From NCBI RefSeq assembly GCF_018618415.1, contig NZ_JACSMA010000002.1:248001-312000 (forward strand): a stretch of DNA of 64,000 nt, written 5' to 3'. Each line of letters starts with the position of its first letter. Position 1 is the stretch's first letter. This document shows, one piece after another, positions 1 through 9,083 of this stretch. A program made the translations under genes and the position numbers. The notes beneath the pieces were generated by a model. It saw only the letters and a list, made by a program, of their open reading frames with translations, did not search any database and was not told where the DNA came from. Source of the DNA: Exiguobacterium sp. s146. GTDB lineage: Bacteria; Bacillota; Bacilli; Exiguobacteriales; Exiguobacteriaceae.

Positions 1-282
1 GGCGCCGCCGGCCATTTTTGCTTGCAGCCGACCGGCCCCGGCCCGTTTCAATGAAGCGACGAGTGCGTCGATGGCCGTATCCGCATATTTTCCTACTTCA
101 ATCGTTTGATGTTTCCGGGCGATTGCCGAATCCGGCAACATGACATGGGCCATCGCCGCGACTTGAAGCCGGACGTCATACAAAATCACCCCGACACACG
201 AACCGAGCCCGGCCGTTCGCAACTTGTTCGGTGCCGTCGTCTGCTTCCATTCCGCAATCCCGATTTTGAGTACTTCAGCCAT
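1..282 (-). CDS. cheD: Chemoreceptor glutamine deamidase CheD (partial, 3' end outside window)
   Basis: CheD deamidates glutamines of methyl-accepting chemoreceptors and binds CheC as part of chemotactic adaptation in the cytoplasm. The first 94 codons are visible and the frame runs off the left edge with no stop. The N-terminus MAEVLKIGIAEWK is followed by the family signature around LGSCVGVILYD, which contains the catalytic Cys, and by a conserved His in AHVMLP. The start is the ATG at 282, which overlaps the last 8 bases of cheC, so translation is probably coupled. It is the last visible gene of the fla/che operon; in B. subtilis sigD follows. The family call is firm and only the C-terminus is unseen. 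Confidence 0.9.
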   Translation of the reverse strand, partial: MAEVLKIGIAEWKQTTAPNKLRTAGLGSCVGVILYDVRLQVAAMAHVMLPDSAIARKHQTIEVGKYADTAIDALVASLKRAGAGRLQAKMAGGA

Positions 283-874
283 GGCCCATCAACCGCTGTT
301 TAATCCGTTCGAGCGAACCGTGCGTCGGTAGGAACAACACGTGTCCGGCACTTACTTTTCCATCGATGCGGAACGTCGTATCGATATAGAGCGCCGCATC
401 TTCCTCGGGCTGGACCGATGTGACGACGAACTCGACGATGGAACCGGCCATATCGACCGCTGTCGCCGGGACGTGAATCGGAATCGGCGTATTCAACCAA
501 TCGCCGAGCGCCCGGGCGTAGGCCCCGCTCATAATATTGCCAATCTCTTCCCATGCCGATTGACCGAGTTCATCGGCTGCTTGGAACGTGAACCCGCTCC
601 CGATGAGTGATGCGACCATCATCTCGGCGTCATCGACCGGGAATAAGATGAGAATCATGCCGCTAATCTCGCCACCGAGCTCTAACAGCACCGAGGCCAC
701 ATGACGCTCAGGACCGCCGACCCGTTCCGGCAAATACGTGATCGGTTCCATCTCGGCCGAGGAGACGGTAATGTTGACCGGTTTGGCCAAGAGCGTCGAC
801 AGTGCCGTCGCTGCGTGGCCAGACCCGATATTGCCAAGTTCTTTCAATAAATCTTGCTCGAACTCACTCAGCAT
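275..874 (-). CDS. cheC: CheY-P phosphatase CheC
   Basis: CheC is a 199 aa cytoplasmic phosphatase that dephosphorylates CheY-P and is stimulated by CheD. Both active-site helices of the CheC/FliY/CheX family are visible: D8-xxx-E12-xx-N15 near the N-terminus (KELGNIGSGHAATAL) and a second S-xxx-E-xx-N in QSAWEEIGNIMSGAYARAL around residues 107-120. Having both intact sites agrees with an active enzyme. The gene overlaps cheW by 11 bp upstream and cheD by 8 bp downstream, placing it in a tight cheA-cheW-cheC-cheD tail of the flagellar operon. In B. subtilis CheC with CheD forms one of the adaptation systems beside methylation and CheV, and the same arrangement is likely here. Confidence 0.95.
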   Translation of the reverse strand: MLSEFEQDLLKELGNIGSGHAATALSTLLAKPVNITVSSAEMEPITYLPERVGGPERHVASVLLELGGEISGMILILFPVDDAEMMVASLIGSGFTFQAADELGQSAWEEIGNIMSGAYARALGDWLNTPIPIHVPATAVDMAGSIVEFVVTSVQPEEDAALYIDTTFRIDGKVSAGHVLFLPTHGSLERIKQRLMGHG

Positions 875-1295
875 GTTGTTCCTCGAATAACGCGTTGGCG
901 TCGAGAAGTGAGAACAGTTTGTCCTCTCCTTTCGCGATCGCCGTCAAATGAGCCGACAACATGTCTCGACTCGATTCAGGAATCGGTTCGAGACGAACGT
1001 CTTCGCTTTCCACGACCTCGTTGGCGCGATCGACGATAAAACCGGCATCGCCTTGATTGAGCGAGGCGATTAAAATCCGAGTCTCGTCGGTTGGTTCGAC
1101 CGCCTCATACCCGAGGCGGAGGCGAAGATCGATGACCGGTGTGACGACACCGCGAAGATTGATGACACCCTTAACGTGAGCCGGTGCGTTCGGGACGCGT
1201 GTGACCGGTTGGACCCGTTCAATCGAGCGGACCGATTGGACATCGATTCCGTATGTGTTCGTTCCCAGTGAAAAGACTACCCATTTTTGTTCCAT
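864..1295 (-). CDS. cheW: Chemotaxis coupling protein CheW
   Basis: CheW is a 143 aa adaptor that links chemoreceptors to the CheA kinase in polar arrays. The whole protein is one CheW domain (two SH3-like subdomains), and the signature VKGVINLRGVVTPVIDLR lies at residues 41-58. The ATG at 1295 follows a strong Shine-Dalgarno sequence (AAGGAGG, 7 nt spacing), which fixes the start. It sits 12 bp after cheA and overlaps cheC, consistent with co-expression at the end of the fla/che operon. Length is normal for a stand-alone CheW, and no receiver domain is present, so it is not CheV. Confidence 0.95.
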   Translation of the reverse strand: MEQKWVVFSLGTNTYGIDVQSVRSIERVQPVTRVPNAPAHVKGVINLRGVVTPVIDLRLRLGYEAVEPTDETRILIASLNQGDAGFIVDRANEVVESEDVRLEPIPESSRDMLSAHLTAIAKGEDKLFSLLDANALFEEQHAE

Positions 1296-1307
1296 CCTTC
1301 TTCCTCC

Positions 1308-3275
1308 TTAGAACAGATCGTTGCTGTCGACAATCAAGGCGACACGCCCGTCTCCGAGTATCGTTGCACCCGAGATGGCTGGAATGCCCTCGAGATACGT
1401 CCCGAGCGGCTTCATGACAATCTCTTGTTGGCCAATCAAATCGTTGACGACCACGCCGACGAGTTTGTTGCCTTTGCGGACGACGACGACCGGGAATTGC
1501 GTCTTCGTCTCCGTCTCAATCGCAAACATTTCTTTTAAATAGACGAGCGGGACGAGCTGACCACGGAAATCGAAGACGCGTTCGCGATGGGCCGTCAAAA
1601 TGTCGGCCTCGTCGAGAAGTGTCGTCTCGAGAATCGATGACAACGGGATGGCGTACGTCTCGTCACCCGCTTGCACGAGCATCGCCGAGATGATGGATAG
1701 CGTGAGCGGAAGGCTGACTTGGAATTTCGTCCCTTGTCCGACGACCGTCTCGAGCGTGACGACCCCACCGAGTGACTCGATCTTGTTTTTGACGACGTCA
1801 AGACCGACACCGCGACCAGACAAATCGGTGACGACGTCTGCCGTCGAGAAGCCTGGGGCGAAGATGAGCATGGCCACTTCGTTATCGGTCATCGCTGTCG
1901 CTTCTTCCGGGGTGATGACGCCGCGCTCGAGCGCTTTCGAACGGACTTTCTCGACGTGAATCCCGGCCCCGTCGTCCTCGATTTCAATGAAGACCCGGTT
2001 GCCGCCATGATAGGCGCGGAGCGCAAGACTCCCTTGTTCCGGCTTCCCGGCTGCGACACGGACTTCTGGCAGTTCAATCCCGTGATCGATGGCGTTTCGA
2101 ATCAAGTGCACGAGCGGGTCGCCGATTTCATCGATGACCGTCCGATCCAATTCCGTTTCCGCACCAGTGATATCAAGCTGGACTTTCTTATGGATGTCTT
2201 TCGCGACCGAACGCACCATACGTGGGAAGCGGTTGAACACTTGCTCGATTGGCATCATCCGGAGCGTCAGGACGAGTGATTGAAGTTCGTTCGTCCCGCG
2301 CTTGATTTTCTCGACTGTCTCGTTCAATTCAGGCTGTCCGACTTCGTCAGCGAGCCGCTCGAGACGACCGCGGTCGATAATAAATTCTTCGAATAAGTTC
2401 ATTAAGCGATCGATCCGTTCCAAGTTGACGCGAATCGTCTTCGCTTGGGCGACAGCCTGTTCTTTCGGCTCGTCTGCCTCGACTTTCGGTTTCGGTTCGG
2501 CGACGGCGACGGTTTCCACACTGACGGCGACTTCCGGTGCACTCGATGTAGTCGCATACGGCGTCACGTGGACGGATTCGACTTCTGACACTTGTGACAC
2601 AGCGTGTTCAATCACGTCGGCCGACTCTTGGGACACGAACAGGACGTCAAACGAGAGCTCGAACTGTTCTTGTTCGATGGCCTCGGTTTCTGGACACGTC
2701 CGGACGACCTCGCCGAGCTCTTGCAGGCGATCGAATACCATATAGGCACGCGCCGCTTTCAAAACGACGGCATCGGATAGTTTCACGTGCAATTGGAACG
2801 CCTCGAAGCCCGTCTCCTTCGCTTGGGTGATGACCGAATCCGTATAAAGGTCGGCCGTGAAGACGTTCGCTTCGACCGCTGGCGTCGCCTTTGGCGTGCT
2901 GCCGATGAACGACTGGAATGCAGCTACCGTTTCAGCGACGTCGACGTTTGCGCCTCGGCCGCCGGTCTCGATATTGGCGATCATCTCTTCGATTTGTTCC
3001 ATCGCCGAGAACATCGTGTCGAGCAACAGCTGGTTGCTCTCTTTCTTGCCGGCTCGAACCAAGTCGAGCGCGCTCTCCATCTCATGCGTCAAGTTGGCCA
3101 CACTCTCGTAACCCATCGTTGCCGACATTCCTTTGAGCGTATGCGCGGAGCGGAAAATCTCTTGAATCGCATCTTGGCTGCCCGTCTGTTCAAGTTTTAA
3201 CAGCTGGGTGTTCACCGATTGAATATGTTCTTGCGACTCATCTAAAAACAATCCTAAGTATTCGTTCACGTCCAT
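1308..3275 (-). CDS. cheA: Chemotaxis sensor histidine kinase CheA
   Basis: CheA is the 655 aa cytoplasmic kinase that autophosphorylates under receptor control and donates phosphate to CheY. Domains in order: P1/HPt with phospho-accepting H45 in SAHTLKGM; a P2-like response-regulator-binding region about 135-240; a charged linker; P3 dimerisation helices about 280-345; P4 ATPase with N box H390-H398 (N394), G1 box DDGAGI at 434-439 and G2 box GRGVGLDVV at 487-495; and the P5 CheW-like domain from about 530. All catalytic motifs look intact. The start has a good RBS (GGGAGG, 8 nt). In B. subtilis cheB lies directly upstream, but here flhG ends 19 bp upstream and there is no room for cheB. Confidence 0.97.
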   Translation of the reverse strand: MDVNEYLGLFLDESQEHIQSVNTQLLKLEQTGSQDAIQEIFRSAHTLKGMSATMGYESVANLTHEMESALDLVRAGKKESNQLLLDTMFSAMEQIEEMIANIETGGRGANVDVAETVAAFQSFIGSTPKATPAVEANVFTADLYTDSVITQAKETGFEAFQLHVKLSDAVVLKAARAYMVFDRLQELGEVVRTCPETEAIEQEQFELSFDVLFVSQESADVIEHAVSQVSEVESVHVTPYATTSSAPEVAVSVETVAVAEPKPKVEADEPKEQAVAQAKTIRVNLERIDRLMNLFEEFIIDRGRLERLADEVGQPELNETVEKIKRGTNELQSLVLTLRMMPIEQVFNRFPRMVRSVAKDIHKKVQLDITGAETELDRTVIDEIGDPLVHLIRNAIDHGIELPEVRVAAGKPEQGSLALRAYHGGNRVFIEIEDDGAGIHVEKVRSKALERGVITPEEATAMTDNEVAMLIFAPGFSTADVVTDLSGRGVGLDVVKNKIESLGGVVTLETVVGQGTKFQVSLPLTLSIISAMLVQAGDETYAIPLSSILETTLLDEADILTAHRERVFDFRGQLVPLVYLKEMFAIETETKTQFPVVVVRKGNKLVGVVVNDLIGQQEIVMKPLGTYLEGIPAISGATILGDGRVALIVDSNDLF

Positions 3276-3294
3276 CTATAATGCCTCCCTGTCG

Positions 3295-4134
3295 TTAGAC
3301 TCGGTTCCACTGACGTTTCAAGTTCCCCATCAAACGATCCATGAAATGACGTGGTTTCGGCGGTGTCCCGGTCAATGTCGTTAAAATCCGCTCTAACCGC
3401 CAACTGATATCACTTTTCCGGTCCAAATGGTAAAACGGGACTTGGGCGATGACCGCTCGTCTGACCGTGGCGTCATCTGGTAAATACCCGAGGAATCGAA
3501 TCGATTTCTTTAAAAACTGCTCACACGCAACTTCCATTCGTTCAAAACATTGCAGCGCTTCCTCACCCGATTGAGCCCGATTGACGATGACACCGAGCGG
3601 CAAGTCTGGGCTCTGACGATGCACCAGCTTCGTATAGGCGTACCCGTCCATGAGCGAGGTCGGTTCCGGCGTCAAGATGAGAAACATCTCATCGCACCCT
3701 TCGATGAATTGAAGGGATGTGTCGGTCGCCCCGGCCCCCATGTCGAACAGGACATAATCGTATTCGGTGAGCACTTCGAGTTCACGCATAAAAAATTGCA
3801 TATCGGCATGTGAGAATTGGACTAGTTCATCGAGTCCACTCCCCCCATGTAATATATCGACACCATGCACGCCTTTCTGAACCGAGGCGGCGAGCGGAAT
3901 TCGGGCTTTGACCGAATCCATCATCGTCCGTGACCGCGAGGCGTTCAACAAGATATGCACGTTCGCCATCCCGATGTCGAGATCGACGATTAACACGCGC
4001 TTGCCGAGCTCGACGAGGCCGATGGCCGTGTTGACACAGACGTTCGTCTTGCCGACCCCGCCTTTCCCGCTCGCGAAGGCGATCGTCGTCGGCGGGGTCT
4101 CCGTTTTCGCCCTCAGACGTCTTGCTTGGTCCAT
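3295..4134 (-). CDS. flhG: MinD-like flagellar number/placement ATPase FlhG (YlxH)
   Basis: FlhG is a MinD/ParA-family ATPase that partners FlhF to control where and how many flagella form. A deviant Walker A motif (SGKGGVGKTN) lies near the N-terminus, followed by a Walker B-like VLIVDLDIGMANVH and the switch region DMGAGATDTSL. I chose the ATG at 4134 (279 aa) because AAGAAGG lies 9 nt upstream; the longer GTG start at 4143 would abut that ribosome site. It overlaps the end of flhF by 22 bp. The extreme C-terminus (RLMGNLKRQWNRV) is basic and amphipathic-looking, as expected for a membrane-targeting sequence. Its next downstream gene is cheA, not cheB. Confidence 0.93.
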   Translation of the reverse strand: MDQARRLRAKTETPPTTIAFASGKGGVGKTNVCVNTAIGLVELGKRVLIVDLDIGMANVHILLNASRSRTMMDSVKARIPLAASVQKGVHGVDILHGGSGLDELVQFSHADMQFFMRELEVLTEYDYVLFDMGAGATDTSLQFIEGCDEMFLILTPEPTSLMDGYAYTKLVHRQSPDLPLGVIVNRAQSGEEALQCFERMEVACEQFLKKSIRFLGYLPDDATVRRAVIAQVPFYHLDRKSDISWRLERILTTLTGTPPKPRHFMDRLMGNLKRQWNRV

Positions 4135-5192
4135 TGGGTCCACCCTTCTTTCTCAAGCAACCGATCCGTCAGCCGGTCTGGGTCCCCGTTGACGAGGTCG
4201 TCCGGCACTTCTTGCCCATCCGTCAGCCAAGTGACCGGTAGCCCGCTCTCGCGAACCATCCGATACATCGCGTGGATGTCGCTCGTCTCATCGGCTTTCG
4301 TGAAGATGAGCGACCCGAGCGGCAACGGCTCGAACTGGCGATAAATCATGTCCATATCCCGCATCTTCGACGTCAAGCTGAGGACGAGCGAGAGACTCGT
4401 CTCTGAAAAGTCGTGATGCCGTTCGAACTGCTCGACATACGCCTCGTCGCGGAAGTTACGGCCCGCCGTATCGATTAAAATGATGTCTTTTCGAGCGAAT
4501 AACTGTTTGGCCCGCTTGAAATCATCAAAATCGTAGGCGACCTCGACCGGGATGTCTAAAATCTCGGCATACGTCTTCAACTGTTCGATGGCGGCGATGC
4601 GATACGTATCCGTCGTGATCAGGCCGACCGAGAGTCCATGCTCGAGCTTGTAGTGCGCGGCGAGTTTCGCGAGCGTCGTCGTTTTGCCGACGCCGGTCGG
4701 ACCGACGAGCATCATGTACCGCTTCGGTGCGGGTACAGGCAAGAAGGAACTCCGGATTTGGTCACGGACGTAACGTTCGACGGCGTCAACCGATTTTGTC
4801 GTGTAATACAGCTCTTGAATCGCCTCGTCCCACGTTTCACCGTGAAACGATTCCGACGCGAGCAGCGCTTCGACGTGAGCCAACGGTGCCGGCAACCGTC
4901 TCGTTACTGAGAGGTCAGGCGTAGCGGTCGCGACGTTCCGCGGCTGCGGTTGACGTCTCGGCGCCGTCTCGGGTTTCGGCGCTGCACTTGGCTTCGCCAC
5001 CGTACGCGGTTTGACGGCGAGCGGCGCTTTCTCGAGCGCGGCGATGACCTCGACGTGTTGCGAGGCGAACAAGCCGAACCACCCCTTTTTCACTTGGCGC
5101 GAGTTCAAGATGACGGCGTCGTCGCCAAACTCTTGTTTGACTTTCGCCATCGCTTCCGCCATCGTCTTGCCTGTATATTTTTTTATTTGCAC
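4113..5192 (-). CDS. flhF: SRP-type GTPase FlhF, flagellar placement
   Basis: FlhF is the third SRP-family GTPase beside Ffh and FtsY (both also in this window) and helps position new basal bodies. Its 359 residues show an N-terminal basic B domain (MQIKKYTGKTMAEAM), a proline/alanine-rich linker at about 60-105, an N domain, and the G domain with GPTGVGKTT at 164-172, DTYRIAAIEQL at 195-205, a DTAGRNFRD switch at about 240 and TKADE near 300. It starts one base before the end of flhA and overlaps flhG, so expression with the export-gate genes is expected. The B domain separates it from FtsY, which has an acidic N-terminus. Confidence 0.95.
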   Translation of the reverse strand: MQIKKYTGKTMAEAMAKVKQEFGDDAVILNSRQVKKGWFGLFASQHVEVIAALEKAPLAVKPRTVAKPSAAPKPETAPRRQPQPRNVATATPDLSVTRRLPAPLAHVEALLASESFHGETWDEAIQELYYTTKSVDAVERYVRDQIRSSFLPVPAPKRYMMLVGPTGVGKTTTLAKLAAHYKLEHGLSVGLITTDTYRIAAIEQLKTYAEILDIPVEVAYDFDDFKRAKQLFARKDIILIDTAGRNFRDEAYVEQFERHHDFSETSLSLVLSLTSKMRDMDMIYRQFEPLPLGSLIFTKADETSDIHAMYRMVRESGLPVTWLTDGQEVPDDLVNGDPDRLTDRLLEKEGWTQWTKQDV

Positions 5193-7211
5193 TTAAATCA
5201 CCCCAATACTTTTCACTTCAATCGAGCTGAGCAATTCGTTATAGGCGAGGACCGGCACCTCCGGATAATACCGTTCGAGCAATTGTCTCACGAACAAGCG
5301 GATCGTCGGCGAACAAAGAATGACGGCCGATGCCCCGTAACGTTCGAACATGGACAGTTGCTCGCCCGAGCGTTCGATAATCTCGCGCGCTTGTTCCGGA
5401 TCGAGCGCCAAATAATTGCCGAACTCCGTTTTTTGAACAGCGTCTTGAATCAACTGTTCGGTCTGTCCCCCGAGCGTGACCACGTAAAGCGGTCCGTCGG
5501 GCGGGCTGACTTGGTCCGTCAATTGACGGGACAAGCCTTGCCGGCAATATTCGCCGAGGATGTCGGCGTCTTTCGTCACTTTGCCGTAGTCGGCCATCGT
5601 CTCGAACAAAAGCGGCAAGTTGCGAATCGAGACGTGTTCTTTCAACAGATGACGGAGCACCTTTTGAATGTCGCCAATCGACAGGACGGCGGGTGTCACG
5701 TCCTCGACGAGCACCGGGTGCGTCTCTTTCAAATGTTCGACGAGTTGTTTCGTCTCTTCACGGCCGAGGAGGTCGGCGGCGTGTTTCTTGAGCGTCTCCG
5801 TCAAGTGTGTCGCCACGACGGACGGCGGATCGACGACGGTATACCCGCTCATTTCCGCGCGGGTGCGCGTCTCTTCATCAATCCATAGCGCCGGGAGACC
5901 GAACGCCGGTTCCGTCGTTTCAATCCCATACACTTCCGGATCTTCTATCCCAGGGCTCATCGCCAAGTAATGATCGAGCAAGAGCTCGCCTTCAGCGACG
6001 ACGTTCCCTTTCACTTTGATCCGATACGCGTTCGGTGACAGTTGTAGATGATCGCGAATCCGGACCGTCGGTAAGATGAATCCAAGTTCGAGTGCGAGCT
6101 GACGACGAATCATGACGACCCGATCGAGCAGGTCGCCGCCTTGCGATTCATCGGCGAGCGGAATGAGTCCGTAGCCGAATTCGAACTCGATGGCATCAAT
6201 CTGTAACAGCGAGACGACCGTCTCGGTCGGTGCCGACGGTTCTTCTTCCGCTAACGGTGTGTCGACGACCCGTTTCAAATTGCGACGCATCGTATAGGCA
6301 CCATAGAACGTGGCGCCGGCAATAATCAATGTCACCGGCAGCAGACTCGGCGAGATAATCCCGAGCATGATGACGACTGAGCCGGCGATATAGAGCAGTG
6401 TCGGGTTTTGACTGAGCTGATCGACGACGTCCTCGCCGAGGTTCCCATCCGAGACGGCACGGGTGACGATAATCCCGGTCGCCGTCGAGATGAGGAGCGC
6501 CGGAATTTGACCGACGAGCCCGTCCCCGATTGTCATGAGTGAGAACTTCTGGAACGCCTCACCAACCGGGAGGCCCATGTCCACGACGCCGATGATAATC
6601 CCGAAAATCAAGTTGATGGCGACGATGATAATCCCCGCGATGGCGTCCCCTTTGACGAACTTCGAGGCCCCATCCATCGAACCATAAAAGTCGGCTTCAC
6701 TTTGAATCTTTTTCCGGCGGATTTGCGCGTCTTTGTCATCAATCAATCCCGAGTTCAAATCGGCATCGATGGCCATCTGTTTCCCTGGCATCGCATCAAG
6801 GGTGAAACGCGCCGATACTTCGGATACACGTTCGGCCCCTTTCGTGATGACGACGAACTGGATGATGACGAGGATGAGGAAGACGACGAATCCGACGAGC
6901 ACTTTCCCGCCAACGACGAAGTTTCCGAATGTGGCGATGACTTCTCCGCCGTATCCGGTCGATAAAATCGAACGTGTCGTCGACACGTTCAATCCGAGCC
7001 GGAACAACGTCACGATTAGCAAGAGTGACGGGAAGACCGAGAAGTCGAGTGCTTCACGTGCATTCATCGCGACGAGCAGAATCATCAACGCAATCAAGAT
7101 ATTGACAATGATTAAAAAATCTAATACGAACCCCGGCAATGGGATGACGAGCATGACGACAATCATGAGAACGCCGATCAATACCGCCAAATCTTTAGCT
7201 TTTACAGCCAA
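5193..7211 (-). CDS. flhA: Flagellar type III export gate protein FlhA
   Basis: FlhA is the nonameric inner-membrane export gate and chaperone-docking protein of the flagellar type III secretion system. The 672 aa protein has a hydrophobic N-terminal half with about eight membrane segments (starting at residue 8), the conserved FHIPEP-type cytoplasmic loop (RFTLDAMPGKQMAIDADLNSGLI, about residues 136-160), and a soluble C-terminal half from about 330 that forms the export ring. Length and order are typical. It abuts flhF directly and begins 13 bp after flhB, in the conserved fliP-fliQ-fliR-flhB-flhA series. Confidence 0.97.
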   Translation of the reverse strand: MAVKAKDLAVLIGVLMIVVMLVIPLPGFVLDFLIIVNILIALMILLVAMNAREALDFSVFPSLLLIVTLFRLGLNVSTTRSILSTGYGGEVIATFGNFVVGGKVLVGFVVFLILVIIQFVVITKGAERVSEVSARFTLDAMPGKQMAIDADLNSGLIDDKDAQIRRKKIQSEADFYGSMDGASKFVKGDAIAGIIIVAINLIFGIIIGVVDMGLPVGEAFQKFSLMTIGDGLVGQIPALLISTATGIIVTRAVSDGNLGEDVVDQLSQNPTLLYIAGSVVIMLGIISPSLLPVTLIIAGATFYGAYTMRRNLKRVVDTPLAEEEPSAPTETVVSLLQIDAIEFEFGYGLIPLADESQGGDLLDRVVMIRRQLALELGFILPTVRIRDHLQLSPNAYRIKVKGNVVAEGELLLDHYLAMSPGIEDPEVYGIETTEPAFGLPALWIDEETRTRAEMSGYTVVDPPSVVATHLTETLKKHAADLLGREETKQLVEHLKETHPVLVEDVTPAVLSIGDIQKVLRHLLKEHVSIRNLPLLFETMADYGKVTKDADILGEYCRQGLSRQLTDQVSPPDGPLYVVTLGGQTEQLIQDAVQKTEFGNYLALDPEQAREIIERSGEQLSMFERYGASAVILCSPTIRLFVRQLLERYYPEVPVLAYNELLSSIEVKSIGVI

Positions 7212-7224
7212 TACATACTCCTCC

Positions 7225-8316
7225 TCAAGACGGTTGTTTCAACTGATAGACGAATGCGAGCACTTCGGCAATCGCCTGATAAAACGACTCGTCCACGACT
7301 TCCCCGATATCCATTTGGGCGTACAGCGCCCGGGCCAACGGTTTATTTTCGACAATCGGGATATCATGTTCTTTGGCCACGTCCCGGATATTGAAGGCGA
7401 CGCGATCGACCCCTTTGGCGACGACGAGCGGCGCGAAGTCTTTCGTGTCGTCGTACCGGATGACGACGGCATAATGGGTCGGGTTGGTGATGACGACGTC
7501 CGCGTTCGGAATTTCTTGCATCATGCGGCGCATCGCCATCTCCCGTTGTTGTTGTTTAATCTTCGACTTGATGAGCGGGTCACCCTCACTGTTCTTATAC
7601 TCGTCTTTAATATCTTGCTTCGACATGCGAATCGATTTCTCAAAATCGAATCGTTGATAGAAAAAGTCAAGCAACGCGAGCGCGAGCAAGGCCACACTCA
7701 CCCACAGTCCGAGTTCAATCGTGATATGGGCGAGCGCGATGACCGATTCACGGATATGTTCGACCGCCATGCGAGACAGTTCTTTTTGGTTCTGCCAGAG
7801 CACGGCGACGGCAGTCGTCAGGATAATCAATAATTTGAATAAGGACTTTAAAAATTCGACGACCGCTTTCATACTGATAATCCGTTTGACCCCTTTAATC
7901 GGATCGATCCGTTCGAGTTTCGGTTGAATCGCCTCACCCGAGAACAACGTCCCGATTTGAAGGTAGTTGATTAATATCCCGAACACGACGGCGACCACGA
8001 AGAACGGGCCCACAATTAGTCCGACGCGAAGCAGCAAGTCGGTGAGCATGCCGGACAATCCGTTCGACAGATCGAACAGCAAGTAGCTCGGACCGAGCAA
8101 ATCTTTTGTCACACTGAACAACTGTTTGCCGAGATAAGGCCCTAAAAACGATAACATGAGAAACATCGCGAACAGGGCGAAGGCACCGGTCAAATCGGCC
8201 GACTTGGCCACTTGTCCCTTCTTGCGCGAGTCCTCTCGTTTTCGTGGTGTTGCTTTTTCGGTTTTTTCTCCTGCAAAAAATTGAAGATCGACCGATAAGG
8301 TATATAGAGGCTTCAT
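7225..8316 (-). CDS. flhB: Flagellar export switch protein FlhB
   Basis: FlhB (363 aa) is the membrane export-switch component that changes substrate specificity from rod/hook to filament after FliK signals hook completion. There are four membrane segments between about 45 and 220, preceded by a short basic cytoplasmic segment (FFAGEKTEKATPRKREDSRKKGQ). The autocleavage motif NPTH is present at 278-281, followed by HYAVVIRY, so self-cleavage between N and P is expected. It overlaps fliR by 4 bp (ATGA). A second, unattached FlhB C-terminal domain homologue (YlqH) is encoded at 33256-33525 and lacks NPTH. Confidence 0.97.
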   Translation of the reverse strand: MKPLYTLSVDLQFFAGEKTEKATPRKREDSRKKGQVAKSADLTGAFALFAMFLMLSFLGPYLGKQLFSVTKDLLGPSYLLFDLSNGLSGMLTDLLLRVGLIVGPFFVVAVVFGILINYLQIGTLFSGEAIQPKLERIDPIKGVKRIISMKAVVEFLKSLFKLLIILTTAVAVLWQNQKELSRMAVEHIRESVIALAHITIELGLWVSVALLALALLDFFYQRFDFEKSIRMSKQDIKDEYKNSEGDPLIKSKIKQQQREMAMRRMMQEIPNADVVITNPTHYAVVIRYDDTKDFAPLVVAKGVDRVAFNIRDVAKEHDIPIVENKPLARALYAQMDIGEVVDESFYQAIAEVLAFVYQLKQPS

Positions 8317-9083
8317 GAGGCGTCTCCTAGCACAGTCATAAAATCACGTAACACTTCTTGTAAAATCGGGATGAATTGGCTGATGCCGTTCAAGGTCAAC
8401 CCCATCATGACGACCATGACTGAAAATCCCGCAATCAGCTTGAATGAGAATCCGATTGCAAAAATATTGAATTGCGGCGCTGATTTCGCCAAGAACCCGA
8501 GCGCCATGTCGACGAGCAAGAGCGACGCCATGAGCGGAAAGGCAAGCTGCAAGGCGACCATCATCGTCATCGTGACGACCTTGACGGCCATCATGAGTGA
8601 CGCTTCGCTAAAGTCGATGATCGGCTGACCCGGCGGATAAATTTGAAAGCTATAATAGATGCCATCAATCAGCAGCAGATGTAAGTTGCTCGATAGCATG
8701 ATGAACAACGTAAAAATATAATAGAATCGACCGATCAGCGGCGACTGCCCTCCGAACATCGGGTCATAGGCCGATGCCATCGCGAGTCCGAGCTGTAAAT
8801 CGATGACGCCACCCGCAATCTGGGGGGCGAAGAATAAAATGTTAATCAATATACCGAGCACCAACCCAATCAATACCTCGTACAACACCTGTAAGATATA
8901 GGCTTGCCCGAGATCGAGCGGCTCTGTCACCGTGAACATCGCATAGTACGCTAAAAAGGCACTGAACGCGACGCGGTGCATGACCGGCAGTTGCCGGGAT
9001 GAAAATAACGGGACGCTCACGAAGAAGCCGGAGAGACGGGCGAACGTCAACCCATACAGACTGATGAAATCGACCGCGTTCAT
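8313..9083 (-). CDS. fliR: Flagellar export gate protein FliR
   Basis: FliR is a polytopic membrane subunit of the FliPQR core of the flagellar export channel. The 256 aa sequence is almost entirely hydrophobic, with about six predicted membrane segments and the family-typical N-terminal sequence (FISLYGLTFARLSGFFVSVPLFSSR). The C-terminal segment MMGLTLNGISQFIPILQEVL resembles the conserved end of the family. It overlaps fliQ by 4 bp and flhB by 4 bp, indicating translational coupling that would help keep gate subunits in proportion. No oddity is seen. Confidence 0.95.
   Translation of the reverse strand: MNAVDFISLYGLTFARLSGFFVSVPLFSSRQLPVMHRVAFSAFLAYYAMFTVTEPLDLGQAYILQVLYEVLIGLVLGILINILFFAPQIAGGVIDLQLGLAMASAYDPMFGGQSPLIGRFYYIFTLFIMLSSNLHLLLIDGIYYSFQIYPPGQPIIDFSEASLMMAVKVVTMTMMVALQLAFPLMASLLLVDMALGFLAKSAPQFNIFAIGFSFKLIAGFSVMVVMMGLTLNGISQFIPILQEVLRDFMTVLGDAS

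Noticed and set aside
4950-5888. Plus-strand open frame of 312 codons opposite flhF/flhA
   Set aside because: Arg/Phe/His-rich sequence with no recognisable domain; explained by the codon bias of the genes on the other strand.
6733-7833. Plus-strand open frame of 366 codons opposite flhA/flhB
   Set aside because: It lies wholly antisense to flhA and flhB, has no family motif or ribosome site, and its composition (Ser/Thr/Asn/Arg-rich, biased) is that of a complement-frame shadow.
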